11,126 bases of DNA from Fimbriimonadaceae bacterium (GTDB taxonomy: Bacteria > Armatimonadota > Fimbriimonadia > Fimbriimonadales > Fimbriimonadaceae): NCBI GenBank assembly GCA_020851885.1, contig JADZBW010000129.1:1-11126 (forward strand), in the 5' to 3' direction. A program made the translations under genes and the position numbers. Numbering within the stretch: position 1 is the first letter of the stretch; every line of letters starts with the position of its first letter. Positions 1-8,078 of the stretch are shown here, piece after piece. The notes beneath the pieces are model-generated. The model was not told the DNA's origin and made no database searches. It saw nothing but the letters and a program-made list of their open reading frames with translations.

Positions 1-881
1 CATACGACGTTCCATGCTCGGACAACCTCTTGAAACAGTTCGGAGATAGTTACCGCACGGTTCGCAACACCCTGCGGTTCCTGCTCGGCAATCTGAGCGA
101 CTTCCAGGCCGATTGGAGTAGCGGTTACCGATGCAATGGCGGCGCCGAGGCGCTTCTGGAACTCGACGAGTGGTTGGTGGAGCAAGTGGACCTGCTCGTC
201 GCCGACTGCGTTGAAAAATATGAACGCTACGACTTCGGTGGAGTGATCACCGCCGTCCACAATTTCTGCGCCGTAGAGCTTTCCCGATTCTATTTGGACG
301 CCATCAAGGACCGCATGTACTGCGACGGTCGAAACTGGCCCTCTCGACGATCCGGGCAAGTGGCCTGTCACTACGCTTTGGTCCGGTTGGTGAAGTTGGT
401 CGCGCCCATCTTGGTGCATACCGCCGAAGAGACCTGGCAGCGAATCCCAGGAGCCTCGGGATCCGTTCACACGGCTTACTTCGATTCTCCAACCGCCGAT
501 CGCATGGCGGAGATCGAGGGCAGTCCGCTGCAAACACGATTTGCCGCCTTGCTCGGTGAACGGGCCGATGCCTTTGCCGCTTTCGAACCGTGGAAGACAG
601 AGAATGGCGTCAAAGACAGCCAGGACGTGATCCTGAGCCTTTCGGCGGATGCGGAAACTCTATCCATGCTCAAATCGTTCGATCCACCAGAGTTGGCGAA
701 TCTATTCAAGATGAGTTGGGTTGAGCTGAAGGATGGAGAGCCGGGCATCGAATTCCGCAAGAGTGAGTTTGAGAAGTGCGAGCGATCGAGACTTCGGCGT
801 CCCGACGTGAAGCAAATCACGATCGATGGTGAGGAGCATTGGTTAACGGCAAGAGACCGCCGGGCGGTGGGTATTGAGTAA
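1..881 (+). CDS. ileS: Isoleucyl-tRNA synthetase, C-terminal part (5' end outside window)
   Basis: Cytoplasmic class I synthetase that charges tRNA-Ile with isoleucine. The frame is open from base 3 to the left edge, so the catalytic Rossmann core and editing domain lie upstream, outside the window. What is visible is the anticodon-binding helical domain, starting with the typical SDN-LLKQFGDSYRTVRNTLRFLLGNLSDF stretch (two pieces: SDNLLKQFGDSYRTVRN and TLRFLLGNLSDF). It continues through KDRMYCDG, LAPILVHTAEETW-like helix residues and the small C-terminal domain. The TTG at base 30 is internal, because the family-typical residues continue upstream of it. The C-terminal region, which is a four-cysteine zinc ribbon in many bacterial IleRS, keeps only its first Cys (KCERS, bases about 772-786). 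The later ligand positions read LTARD. The stop overlaps the lspA start by 8 nt, which suggests translational coupling. The family call is very secure. Confidence 0.96.
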   Translation, partial: YDVPCSDNLLKQFGDSYRTVRNTLRFLLGNLSDFQADWSSGYRCNGGAEALLELDEWLVEQVDLLVADCVEKYERYDFGGVITAVHNFCAVELSRFYLDAIKDRMYCDGRNWPSRRSGQVACHYALVRLVKLVAPILVHTAEETWQRIPGASGSVHTAYFDSPTADRMAEIEGSPLQTRFAALLGERADAFAAFEPWKTENGVKDSQDVILSLSADAETLSMLKSFDPPELANLFKMSWVELKDGEPGIEFRKSEFEKCERSRLRRPDVKQITIDGEEHWLTARDRRAVGIE

Positions 882-1383
882 GAGAACCCTATTCTGGGTC
901 CTCTTCATCGGACTCTTGATCCTCGATCAAGCGGTTAAGTTCTGGGCCCGTGGAGCCGTGGACCACCGCGAGGGCGCTTCCATTCTCGCGCTTTGGCCCA
1001 ACGTGTTTGAACTGACGCTCGTCTTCAACCGAGGGATCGCTTTTGGTCAATTGCAGGGCTATGGCGTACTCTTGACGCCGATCGCGCTCCTCATCGCCGG
1101 ATGCTCCATTTGGTATTCGGCCAAGCACCCGACAACTCCAAGGATCAACCACGTGATCGCCGCTTTGTTCGCAGCGGGGGCACTTGGCAATCTCTACGAC
1201 CGGCTCTTTCTTGGAAAGGTCACCGATATGTTCGACTTCCGGTTGATTCGGTTTCCCGTATTCAACGTTGCCGACGCGTGCATCACCATTTCCGGCGTCT
1301 TGATGGTCCTCCTATGGATTCGGGAGGCAATCGAGGAGCGTAGACAGCCGAGCGGCTCCAGCCCCGAAACGAATTCGATCTAG
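874..1383 (+). CDS. lspA: Lipoprotein signal peptidase (signal peptidase II)
   Basis: Inner-membrane aspartyl protease that removes the signal peptide from diacylglyceryl-prolipoproteins after Lgt has acted. The protein is 169 residues, the normal family length, with four hydrophobic segments at about residues 6-24, 62-81, 93-109 and 130-149. Family motifs are clear: DQAVK (18-22), FNRGIAF (51-57), GNLYDR (105-110), GKVTDMFDF (114-122) and FNVADA (130-135). Asp118 and Asp134 match the two catalytic aspartates. The start is TTG at 874, preceded by a G-rich ribosome-binding sequence (GGTGGG). It lies inside the last codons of ileS (8-nt overlap). The neighbouring ileS-lspA order is a common bacterial arrangement. 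The C-terminal tail (about 153-169) is hydrophilic and probably cytoplasmic. Confidence 0.96.
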   Translation: MSKRTLFWVLFIGLLILDQAVKFWARGAVDHREGASILALWPNVFELTLVFNRGIAFGQLQGYGVLLTPIALLIAGCSIWYSAKHPTTPRINHVIAALFAAGALGNLYDRLFLGKVTDMFDFRLIRFPVFNVADACITISGVLMVLLWIREAIEERRQPSGSSPETNSI

Positions 1384-1398
1384 TCGATCGGCATCGAC
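1383..1398 (+). terminator. Small hairpin at the lspA stop codon (possible weak terminator)
   Basis: A perfect 6-bp inverted repeat, GTCGAT-CGGC-ATCGAC, begins at the last base of the lspA stop codon. It has a 4-nt loop but no T-run after it (CCAATAGG follows), so it is not a standard intrinsic terminator. It could stabilise the 3' end or be chance. Low confidence. Confidence 0.2.
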
Positions 1399-1452
1399 CC
1401 AATAGGCCTAGGCGCGCAACCAAAATTGGCAACCTGCGTTAACCTGAATACT

Positions 1453-1839
1453 ATGCGACCGCGCCCGATCGTCCCTCCCGGAAAAGCCGGACTTTTGCTC
1501 ATCGCCGTGGCCACCGTGCCTCTGATCCTCGGCCGATGCAAGCCGTTCGCCAAGCGCGTTGGCTCGAAGCTGGTGGAGTGGGGCGAGAAACTCCAAAAAG
1601 AAGACAAGGAAGCTGCCGAAGTACCCACCAATTCTAGCGCGCAAGAAGCAGAAGTGGACGCCGCGAGAACATCCCCATCAGCCTCGATTGAAGAAGCAAA
1701 CAAGCCTATTGCCCCAAGGACCCCCGCGAAAAAGACACCCTCCAAGGCAAAGCCGGCGACGACCAAAAAGTCCGTGGGCAATTCAAAGTCTGGAGCGGGC
1801 AGTAAGGTGAAAAAAGCCTCGGCGAAACCCAAGACGTAG
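1453..1839 (+). CDS. Small predicted single-pass membrane protein with a lysine-rich, histone-H1-like C-terminal tail
   Basis: I do not recognise this gene. From ATG 1453 it encodes 128 residues in clear blocks. A short basic, proline-rich N-terminus is followed by one hydrophobic segment (about 12-27) and a charged, probably amphipathic helix (about 28-53, containing KPFAKRVGSKLVEWGEKL). Then come an acidic Ser/Glu linker (about 50-82) and a tail (83-128) rich in Lys, Ala, Pro and Ser, with about 13 lysines and almost no acidic residues. The helix-plus-amphipathic layout loosely resembles small DUF5132-like membrane proteins, and the tail resembles histone H1 tails. Both are similarities of composition, not homology. 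An in-frame TTG at 1426 would add 9 residues that do not look family-like. No good Shine-Dalgarno sequence precedes either start. The opposite strand is open over the same region, but its product looks like the antisense of a Lys-rich protein. Expression and function are unknown. Confidence 0.6.
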   Translation: MRPRPIVPPGKAGLLLIAVATVPLILGRCKPFAKRVGSKLVEWGEKLQKEDKEAAEVPTNSSAQEAEVDAARTSPSASIEEANKPIAPRTPAKKTPSKAKPATTKKSVGNSKSGAGSKVKKASAKPKT

Positions 1840-1918
1840 TCCTCGCCCCTACCGAGCGTTGGCGAGCCTGAAGCGGCATTGAACTCCCATCGAGCCCTGG
1901 CGAAGGTGGGATCATCCT

Positions 1919-1945
1919 CGTCCACCGTCCACCGTCCACCGTCCA
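1919..1945. repeat. Heptanucleotide tandem repeat (TCCACCG, about 3.9 copies)
   Basis: Bases 1919-1945 are perfectly periodic with a 7-bp unit (TCCACCG, or CGGTGGA on the other strand). They lie in the 138-bp gap (1840-1977) between the small membrane-protein gene and the antiporter. The rest of that gap shows no convincing terminator or strong promoter. The tract ends 32 bp before the antiporter ATG, so it sits in that gene's upstream region and could vary in length by replication slippage. Confidence 0.85.
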
Positions 1946-1977
1946 GCAAAAAGTCTGAATAGCGGTCAAACTAGGAT

Positions 1978-3423
1978 ATGGCGCTTTGGGGCTTAACCTT
2001 CGACCAGGTCTTAGCTCTTGCCGGCATCCTGCTCCTTGGAAGCGTGCTAGCAAGCAAAGCGTCCGCACGACTTGGAATTCCTGCGCTCCTGCTCTTTATC
2101 TTGCTTGGAATGCTGGCAGGCACGGATGGACCGGGCGGCCTCTTCTTCGAGGATTACCGATTTGCCCAGCAACTGGGTTCAGTTGCCCTCGCATTTATCA
2201 TCTTCTCCGGCGGCCTGGATACTCAATGGGAGTCCGTCCGCCCTCTCCTCTGGCGTGGCCTTTCGCTGTCGATCGTCGGGGTGGGAATCACTTGCGGCCT
2301 GGTCGCCGCTTTCGCGGTCGGGTTCCTTGGTTTCACTCCAATGGAGGGATTGCTGCTCGGCGCGATCGTTTCCTCTACCGACGCGGCCGCCGTCTTCAGC
2401 GTCCTCCGAGCCCGGTCGATCAATCTTCGGCGTCGGCTGATCCCCCTGTTGGAACTTGAATCGGGCTCCAATGATCCCATGGCCGTCTTTCTCACGATCA
2501 CGTTTATCGAGATCCTGAAGCATCCCGACGTCTCCTCCACGTCATTGGCCGGTTCTTTCTTGCTTCAAATGCCGCTTGGGCTCGCCTTTGGCTGGATGAC
2601 GGGGAGATTGGCCCGTTGGCTGATGGCCCATCTCAGGCTCGAATACGACGGCCTGTATCCTGCAATCTCCATCTCGATGGTGCTCCTGACCTTCGGAGGC
2701 TCGCACGCCGTTGGTGGAAACGGCTACTTGGCCGTTTATGTCTCGGGGCTGGTGCTGGGCAAGACGAACTTCCTCCATCGCATGAGCCTCATCCAATTCC
2801 ACGATGGTCTCGCATGGCTCATGCAGATCGCGATGTTCATCACCCTTGGACTCCTGTCCTATCCAAGCAAGCTCATGCCGGTCGCCGGAGTCGGGCTCCT
2901 GTTGGCATCCTTCCTGGTGTTTCTGGCGCGGCCATTCGCCGTTTATGTCGCGCTGCTGTTCACCAAGATGCGCAGGCGGGAACGCCTCTTTATCGCATGG
3001 GGAGGCCTCCGAGGCGCGGTACCGATCATCCTCGCCACGTTCCCGCTTCTCGCGAACATTCCCCGGGCGGAAACGATGTTTCACCTCGTGTTCTTCGTTG
3101 TCCTGGTCTCCCTGTTGCTTCAAAGCACGACTTTGCCATTGGTAGCTCGCTGGCTTGGGGTCGTTGTACCGCCATCGCAACGCAGCTTCCTGCCAAAAGC
3201 CGGATCGGACCTGGTTGAAATCACGGTAGAGCCCGGTTCTCGAGCGGACGGCCAAATGGTTGTGAACCTCGGCCTTCCCCATACCGCGCTGCTCGTCCTG
3301 CTTCGTCGCAATGACAGCAGCTATGTGCCTCGGGGATCGACGGTCATCCAGGCAGGCGATCTGATTACCCTTGCGACGAGAAAGCAGGACGGCGCCGAGC
3401 TTCAGAAGGTCTTCTTGAGCTGA
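1978..3423 (+). CDS. nhaP2: NhaP2-type K+(Na+)/H+ antiporter with TrkA-C domain (CPA1 family)
   Basis: Inner-membrane cation/proton antiporter, expected to export K+ (or Na+) in exchange for H+ and to help with pH and ion homeostasis. It has 481 residues. The first 395 or so form the multi-helix exchanger domain with hallmark motifs: RLGIPALLLFILLGMLAG (31-48), SSTDAAAVF (132-140), LELESGSNDPMAVF (158-171, with the ion-binding Asn165-Asp166 pair) and GGLRGAVPI (342-350). Residues about 408-480 form a soluble RCK_C/TrkA-C domain (VEITVEPGS, then VIQAGDLI), likely a cytoplasmic regulatory ligand-binding module. Escherichia coli NhaP2 (CvrA) is longer (about 578 residues) and carries a further C-terminal domain that is absent here. 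AGGA lies only 1 nt before the ATG, too close for a normal ribosome-binding site, but the N-terminus matches the family from this Met. The stop codon touches the convergent acs stop. The symbol rests on family resemblance, and ion specificity cannot be read from sequence. Confidence 0.9.
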   Translation: MALWGLTFDQVLALAGILLLGSVLASKASARLGIPALLLFILLGMLAGTDGPGGLFFEDYRFAQQLGSVALAFIIFSGGLDTQWESVRPLLWRGLSLSIVGVGITCGLVAAFAVGFLGFTPMEGLLLGAIVSSTDAAAVFSVLRARSINLRRRLIPLLELESGSNDPMAVFLTITFIEILKHPDVSSTSLAGSFLLQMPLGLAFGWMTGRLARWLMAHLRLEYDGLYPAISISMVLLTFGGSHAVGGNGYLAVYVSGLVLGKTNFLHRMSLIQFHDGLAWLMQIAMFITLGLLSYPSKLMPVAGVGLLLASFLVFLARPFAVYVALLFTKMRRRERLFIAWGGLRGAVPIILATFPLLANIPRAETMFHLVFFVVLVSLLLQSTTLPLVARWLGVVVPPSQRSFLPKAGSDLVEITVEPGSRADGQMVVNLGLPHTALLVLLRRNDSSYVPRGSTVIQAGDLITLATRKQDGAELQKVFLS

Positions 3424-5418
<1,995 letters not shown>

Positions 5419-5423
5419 CGGGG

Positions 5424-5429
5424 ACCTCC
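5424..5429 (-). promoter_or_regulatory. Strong Shine-Dalgarno sequence deciding the acs TTG start
   Basis: On the minus strand GGAGGT lies exactly 5 nt before the TTG at 5418-5416. It fixes the start of acs about 76 codons downstream of the first possible start in the open frame. Confidence 0.85.
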
Positions 5430-5481
5430 GGCAGGAATAGTTCTGAAGTTTAACCCCAACACAAGGAGATTCGCGGCAAGG

Positions 5482-5490
5482 TGCTACTCT
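5482..5490 (+). promoter_or_regulatory. Candidate extended -10 promoter for the gene at 5503
   Basis: TGCTACTCT fits an extended -10 (TGn followed by TACTCT). It ends 12 nt before the ATG, so transcription would begin about 6 nt before the start codon. The gene lacks a Shine-Dalgarno sequence, which agrees with a near-leaderless transcript. No good -35 is present. This is pattern matching only. Confidence 0.3.
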
Positions 5491-5502
5491 ATTGGTTGAT
5501 CC

Positions 5503-6006
5503 ATGACACTCCATGTGGACTTCGACCAGTTCGCGGCGACGGTGAAACGGCTCATTGCCGAGCCGTTGGTTTTTGTCGCGAGACGAGATCACCGAACCTG
5601 CATCACGGCTTCTGATCCGGCCAAGCAGATGTTGATCTTTTCGCAAACCAAGCTATCCATCGAAGATGCCGAAGGTGTCTTGCAGAAAGATGGAATGGAA
5701 GTCCGTCATGGATACTGGACCGAAGGAGAGCCTTGCGATCCTCGCGAAGACGGACACCACGTCCATGTCGCAGCCGTGAGCTATCGAAGTGGGGAGGATA
5801 TGCCGGGAATTTGGGTCGACGCCTATTCAGATCTCCCCTCGACGGCAATGGTGCTCAAGGCGCTCTTTGACGAATTCAAAGAGACGGGCGAAGTCGGTGA
5901 TCTTCCTTTCGAGGAGTTTGTCAGGATCGCCAATCCCAACGTTGTGATCGTTTCACCCGTAGAGCTTGAGCGCTTCCTCGAATCCAAGGAAAACAATTGC
6001 CCGTAA
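5503..6006 (+). CDS. Uncharacterised soluble protein, 167 residues
   Basis: I do not recognise this protein. It has 167 residues and no signal peptide or membrane segment, so it is probably cytoplasmic. It is acidic, with an alpha/beta feel. An N-terminal half (about 1-65) contains FVARRDHRTCITASD and MLIFSQTKLSIEDAEGVL. A His/Cys-containing middle (about 71-92) has several His and Asp residues (GYWTEGEPCDPREDGHHVHV) that could bind a metal or simply be surface. A C-terminal helical part (about 114-165) ends ELERFLESKENN. The ATG at 5503 has no Shine-Dalgarno sequence; see the -10-like element just upstream. It is transcribed divergently from acs across 84 bp and ends 12 bp before the convergent ftsY stop. 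Divergence from acs might mean shared regulation, but nothing in the protein looks like a DNA-binding domain. Its length, codon use and snug fit between neighbours support a real gene. Confidence 0.75.
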   Translation: MTLHVDFDQFAATVKRLIAEPLVFVARRDHRTCITASDPAKQMLIFSQTKLSIEDAEGVLQKDGMEVRHGYWTEGEPCDPREDGHHVHVAAVSYRSGEDMPGIWVDAYSDLPSTAMVLKALFDEFKETGEVGDLPFEEFVRIANPNVVIVSPVELERFLESKENNCP

Positions 6007-6018
6007 GGCGGCCTAGGA

Positions 6019-6891
6019 TTACTCGAAAAGGCTGGCCGCGAACTGATCCGGCTTGAAGTCGCGCAAGTCTTCGACCTTTTCTCCCGTACCAATGAGCTTC
6101 ACGGGGACCTTCAGTCGATCATAGACCCCAATCAGCGCTCCACCTCGGGCCGTGCCGTCCAGCTTCGTGAGGACCAGTCCGGTGACGCCGGCGGTCTTTG
6201 TGAACTCTTCAGCCTGCCGAATCGCGTTTTGCCCTGTGTTCGCGTCCAGAACAAGCAACACCTCGTCGGGCTTTCTGCCGAGGGCTTTCTCAGAAACTCG
6301 GGAGACTTTCTGAAGTTCGCCCATCAAATTCTCTTTACTATGTTGGCGACCCGCGGTGTCTGCCAACACAAACTGGATGCCCCGAGCTTTTGCCGCCGTT
6401 ATGGCATCGAAGATCACCGCGCTCGAATCAGAACCGGGCTTGTTTCGCACGATTTCCACCCCAACTCGGCGAGCCCAAACCTCCAATTGCTCGATCGCGG
6501 CTGCTCGAAACGTGTCGCCAGCGGCCAACAGTACGGTGAATCCTCTTCTCTTGAGCAGGTGGGCAACCTTGGCGATCGTCGTGGTCTTGCCGACTCCATT
6601 CACACCGACAAAGAGAAAGACGGTGGGGGCCTCATCGCTCACAATGAGACCCGCCGGCCCCTGCTGACGAAACCGATCGGCAATCGCCTTCTGAAGTCGC
6701 ATCTTCATGCCCGTCGGATCGGTGATCTTCTCATCGCGGACGGCGGAGCGCAACTCTTGCAGGATGCTCGTTGCGGTAACCACGTGGGTATCGGCTTCCA
6801 ATAGAGCCTGCTCCAATTCATCATAGAATTGGTCGTCGATCACGCCTCGACCCATCATTCGGTCGAAGGACTGCATCAGGCGCTTGAACAT
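6019..6891 (-). CDS. ftsY: Signal recognition particle receptor FtsY (SRP GTPase)
   Basis: Membrane-associated GTPase that docks SRP-bound ribosomes at the Sec translocon. It has 290 residues, essentially the NG domain alone. The acidic A domain of E. coli FtsY is absent, as in many other bacteria. A short N-terminal segment (MFKRLMQSFDRMM) could be the amphipathic membrane-binding helix. The N-domain four-helix bundle spans about 15-85. In the G domain are the P-loop GVNGVGKTTT (96-105), DTFRAAA (126-132), DTAGR (178-182), TKLDGTARGG (242-251) and GTGEKVEDL (268-276). The FtsY-style last motif and the N-terminus separate it from Ffh, which would also carry an M domain. ATG 6891 lies 6 nt after the stop of the PIG-L gene, and TAAGGG at that stop serves as the ribosome-binding site. 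It is the last gene of the right-hand operon. Confidence 0.96.
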   Translation of the reverse strand: MFKRLMQSFDRMMGRGVIDDQFYDELEQALLEADTHVVTATSILQELRSAVRDEKITDPTGMKMRLQKAIADRFRQQGPAGLIVSDEAPTVFLFVGVNGVGKTTTIAKVAHLLKRRGFTVLLAAGDTFRAAAIEQLEVWARRVGVEIVRNKPGSDSSAVIFDAITAAKARGIQFVLADTAGRQHSKENLMGELQKVSRVSEKALGRKPDEVLLVLDANTGQNAIRQAEEFTKTAGVTGLVLTKLDGTARGGALIGVYDRLKVPVKLIGTGEKVEDLRDFKPDQFAASLFE

Positions 6892-6897
6892 GAGCCC

Positions 6898-7635
6898 TTA
6901 GGGTGGCATATTTGCCCGTTCGACTGCGGACTTCCATCGCCGCCAAGAGGCGCTTTGGATGACCTTGGCGGCCAAATCTTCAGGAAGATTGGGGCGTGCG
7001 AAATCCGTGTGAACCTGCCGCCGCATCAGTTCCCTCTTGCGAAGGGCGACTGGTTTGAACTGAACGGCTTGCCAAACCTCGTACCACCAGAGTACGGACC
7101 AGATGTTCTGGCTACGAAAGGCTTTCGCGATCTGGAGCTTCAATGCTTGCTCGCTCGGTGTCAGGGGGCGAATTTCGGCTCCCGACATTTCGGCGAACGT
7201 ATTGATCTTCTGAAGTCTCGTGACATAGCTGTGATATAGAGGGATCTCGAGTACCGGACCATCGAACGTTTGGTTGACGAGGAAGTTCGTCGCATCGTGA
7301 TCCAAGTGCCCTTGCTCGAAGGCGCCGCAACACACTCGGTCCGGTTTGACGCGCTCCATCAGCAGCCTGAACTTCGGCAGCAACCCTTCCATCTCTTCGC
7401 AGACCGAGCCATCGGTCGCTCCCATAAACGTCAGATTCGAATCCGGAACTCCCAATATAGTGGATACTATACGAGCTTCGGCTTCCCTCACGGGCGGGCT
7501 ATGAGTCCAGTTGATGTAGACCTCCGCACCGATCGAGGTAAGGTGCTTGATCCACGCGCAGATCGAAATCTCATCGTCCGGATGCGTCATGCAAAACAGC
7601 CATCGCAAAGACGAATTGGAGTCGAAAACGGTCAT
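6898..7635 (-). CDS. PIG-L/LmbE-family deacetylase
   Basis: Predicted zinc-dependent deacetylase of the PIG-L (LmbE) family, whose members remove acetyl groups from N-acetylglucosamine-type sugars. The protein is 245 residues. Near the N-terminus THPDDE (17-22) is the family signature (His18 and Asp21 as zinc ligands, Asp20 as likely catalytic base). GHLDHD (109-114) supplies the third ligand, His113. A hydrophobic strand (12-16) precedes the signature, and there is no signal peptide, so the enzyme is cytoplasmic. The C-terminal 80 residues are basic and Trp/Arg-rich, with no motif I recognise. The ATG overlaps the stop of the upstream nucleotidyltransferase gene by 4 nt (ATGA). ftsY follows after 6 nt. 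Its place among core-sugar genes suggests, by inference, that it deacetylates a HexNAc in lipopolysaccharide or a nucleotide-sugar precursor. Other family members act on mycothiol-type or antibiotic precursors. Confidence 0.88.
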   Translation of the reverse strand: MTVFDSNSSLRWLFCMTHPDDEISICAWIKHLTSIGAEVYINWTHSPPVREAEARIVSTILGVPDSNLTFMGATDGSVCEEMEGLLPKFRLLMERVKPDRVCCGAFEQGHLDHDATNFLVNQTFDGPVLEIPLYHSYVTRLQKINTFAEMSGAEIRPLTPSEQALKLQIAKAFRSQNIWSVLWWYEVWQAVQFKPVALRKRELMRRQVHTDFARPNLPEDLAAKVIQSASWRRWKSAVERANMPP

Positions 7636-8078
7636 TCGCCAGCCAATCTCCGCAGGATCCCGGTGGTCGAGTGACCTTGAAGGAAGGGGATGATTCTGAC
7701 GGTGCCACCGTAGCTATGGACCAAAGCCGTCTCTGGAAGATCCTCCGCTCGGTAATCCCCACCCTTGACATGGACCTCCGGCCGGAGTTCGGCGATCAGG
7801 GTTTCGGGCGTATCCTCGTCGAACAGGACGGCGCCGTCTACTGCCCTGAGGGCTTCCAGGACGGCGATACGGTCTTCGGCCTGATTGATTGGACGTCCTG
7901 GACCCTTCTGTAGACGGCGCACAGAATCGTCGCTGTTCACTCCAACGATGAGCAAATCGCCAAGCTTTCTCGCTTCAGCGAGATACTGAACGTGCCCGGC
8001 ATGGAGCAGGTCGAAGACGCCGTTGGTAAAGACCAACCGACGCCCATCCCTCAAGTTCAAGGCTTGCTCAATGGTCAT
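7632..8078 (-). CDS. rfaE2: D-glycero-beta-D-manno-heptose 1-phosphate nucleotidyltransferase (RfaE domain II type)
   Basis: Cytoplasmic nucleotidyltransferase that activates heptose 1-phosphate with ATP, giving the ADP-heptose precursor of the LPS inner core. It has 148 residues, matching the stand-alone second domain of bifunctional HldE/RfaE. The RfaE1 kinase domain is not in this window. Motifs: FTNGVFDLLHAGH (17-29, with the HxGH nucleotide-binding motif at 26-29), VGVNSD (45-50), GRPINQAEDR (61-70), KGGDY (105-109) and the C-terminal HSTTGIL (136-142). The general cytidylyltransferase-like fold includes other substrates, but the C-terminal HSTT motif and the adjacent GT9 genes favour heptose. 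The ATG at 8078 lies inside the end of the upstream glycosyltransferase gene (11-nt overlap). GAGGA about 8 nt upstream serves as the ribosome-binding site. Confidence 0.93.
   Translation of the reverse strand: MTIEQALNLRDGRRLVFTNGVFDLLHAGHVQYLAEARKLGDLLIVGVNSDDSVRRLQKGPGRPINQAEDRIAVLEALRAVDGAVLFDEDTPETLIAELRPEVHVKGGDYRAEDLPETALVHSYGGTVRIIPFLQGHSTTGILRRLAGE

Larger units (their letters stand above)
5419..5502. promoter_or_regulatory. Divergent intergenic region between acs and the gene at 5503
   Basis: This 84-bp gap must hold the promoter of acs (leftward) and probably that of the rightward gene. On the minus strand a weak candidate for acs is TTGTGT, a 17-bp spacer and ACTATT. On the plus strand there is an extended -10-like element at 5482-5490. 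No clear operator palindrome is visible. The region itself is certain; the exact promoter elements are inference. Confidence 0.5.

Noticed and set aside
1426..1454. Promoter-like TTGGCA, 17-bp spacer, TACTAT
   Set aside because: Spacing and boxes look good, but the expected transcription start (about 1461) would fall after the preferred ATG 1453. Without mapping data it may be chance.
1881..1911. Weak inverted repeat CCCATC...GGTGGG after the small membrane-protein gene
   Set aside because: Short stem with a G-T pair, a 13-nt loop and no T-run; not convincing as a terminator.
1380..1949. 189-residue reading frame on the minus strand, opposite the small membrane-protein gene
   Set aside because: Its start falls inside the 7-bp repeat, and its sequence is the Phe/Leu-rich mirror of a Lys-rich gene. 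The plus-strand product has a sensible block structure.
5419..5646. 76-codon N-terminal extension of acs in the open frame
   Set aside because: It runs through the divergent promoter region and into the opposing gene. The residues are not family-like, and GGAGGT stands right before the TTG at 5418.
6008..6039. Inverted repeat GCGGCC...GGCCGC at the ends of the 5503 gene and ftsY as a bidirectional terminator
   Set aside because: Only 6 bp of stem with a 20-nt loop, partly inside ftsY, and no T-run on either strand.
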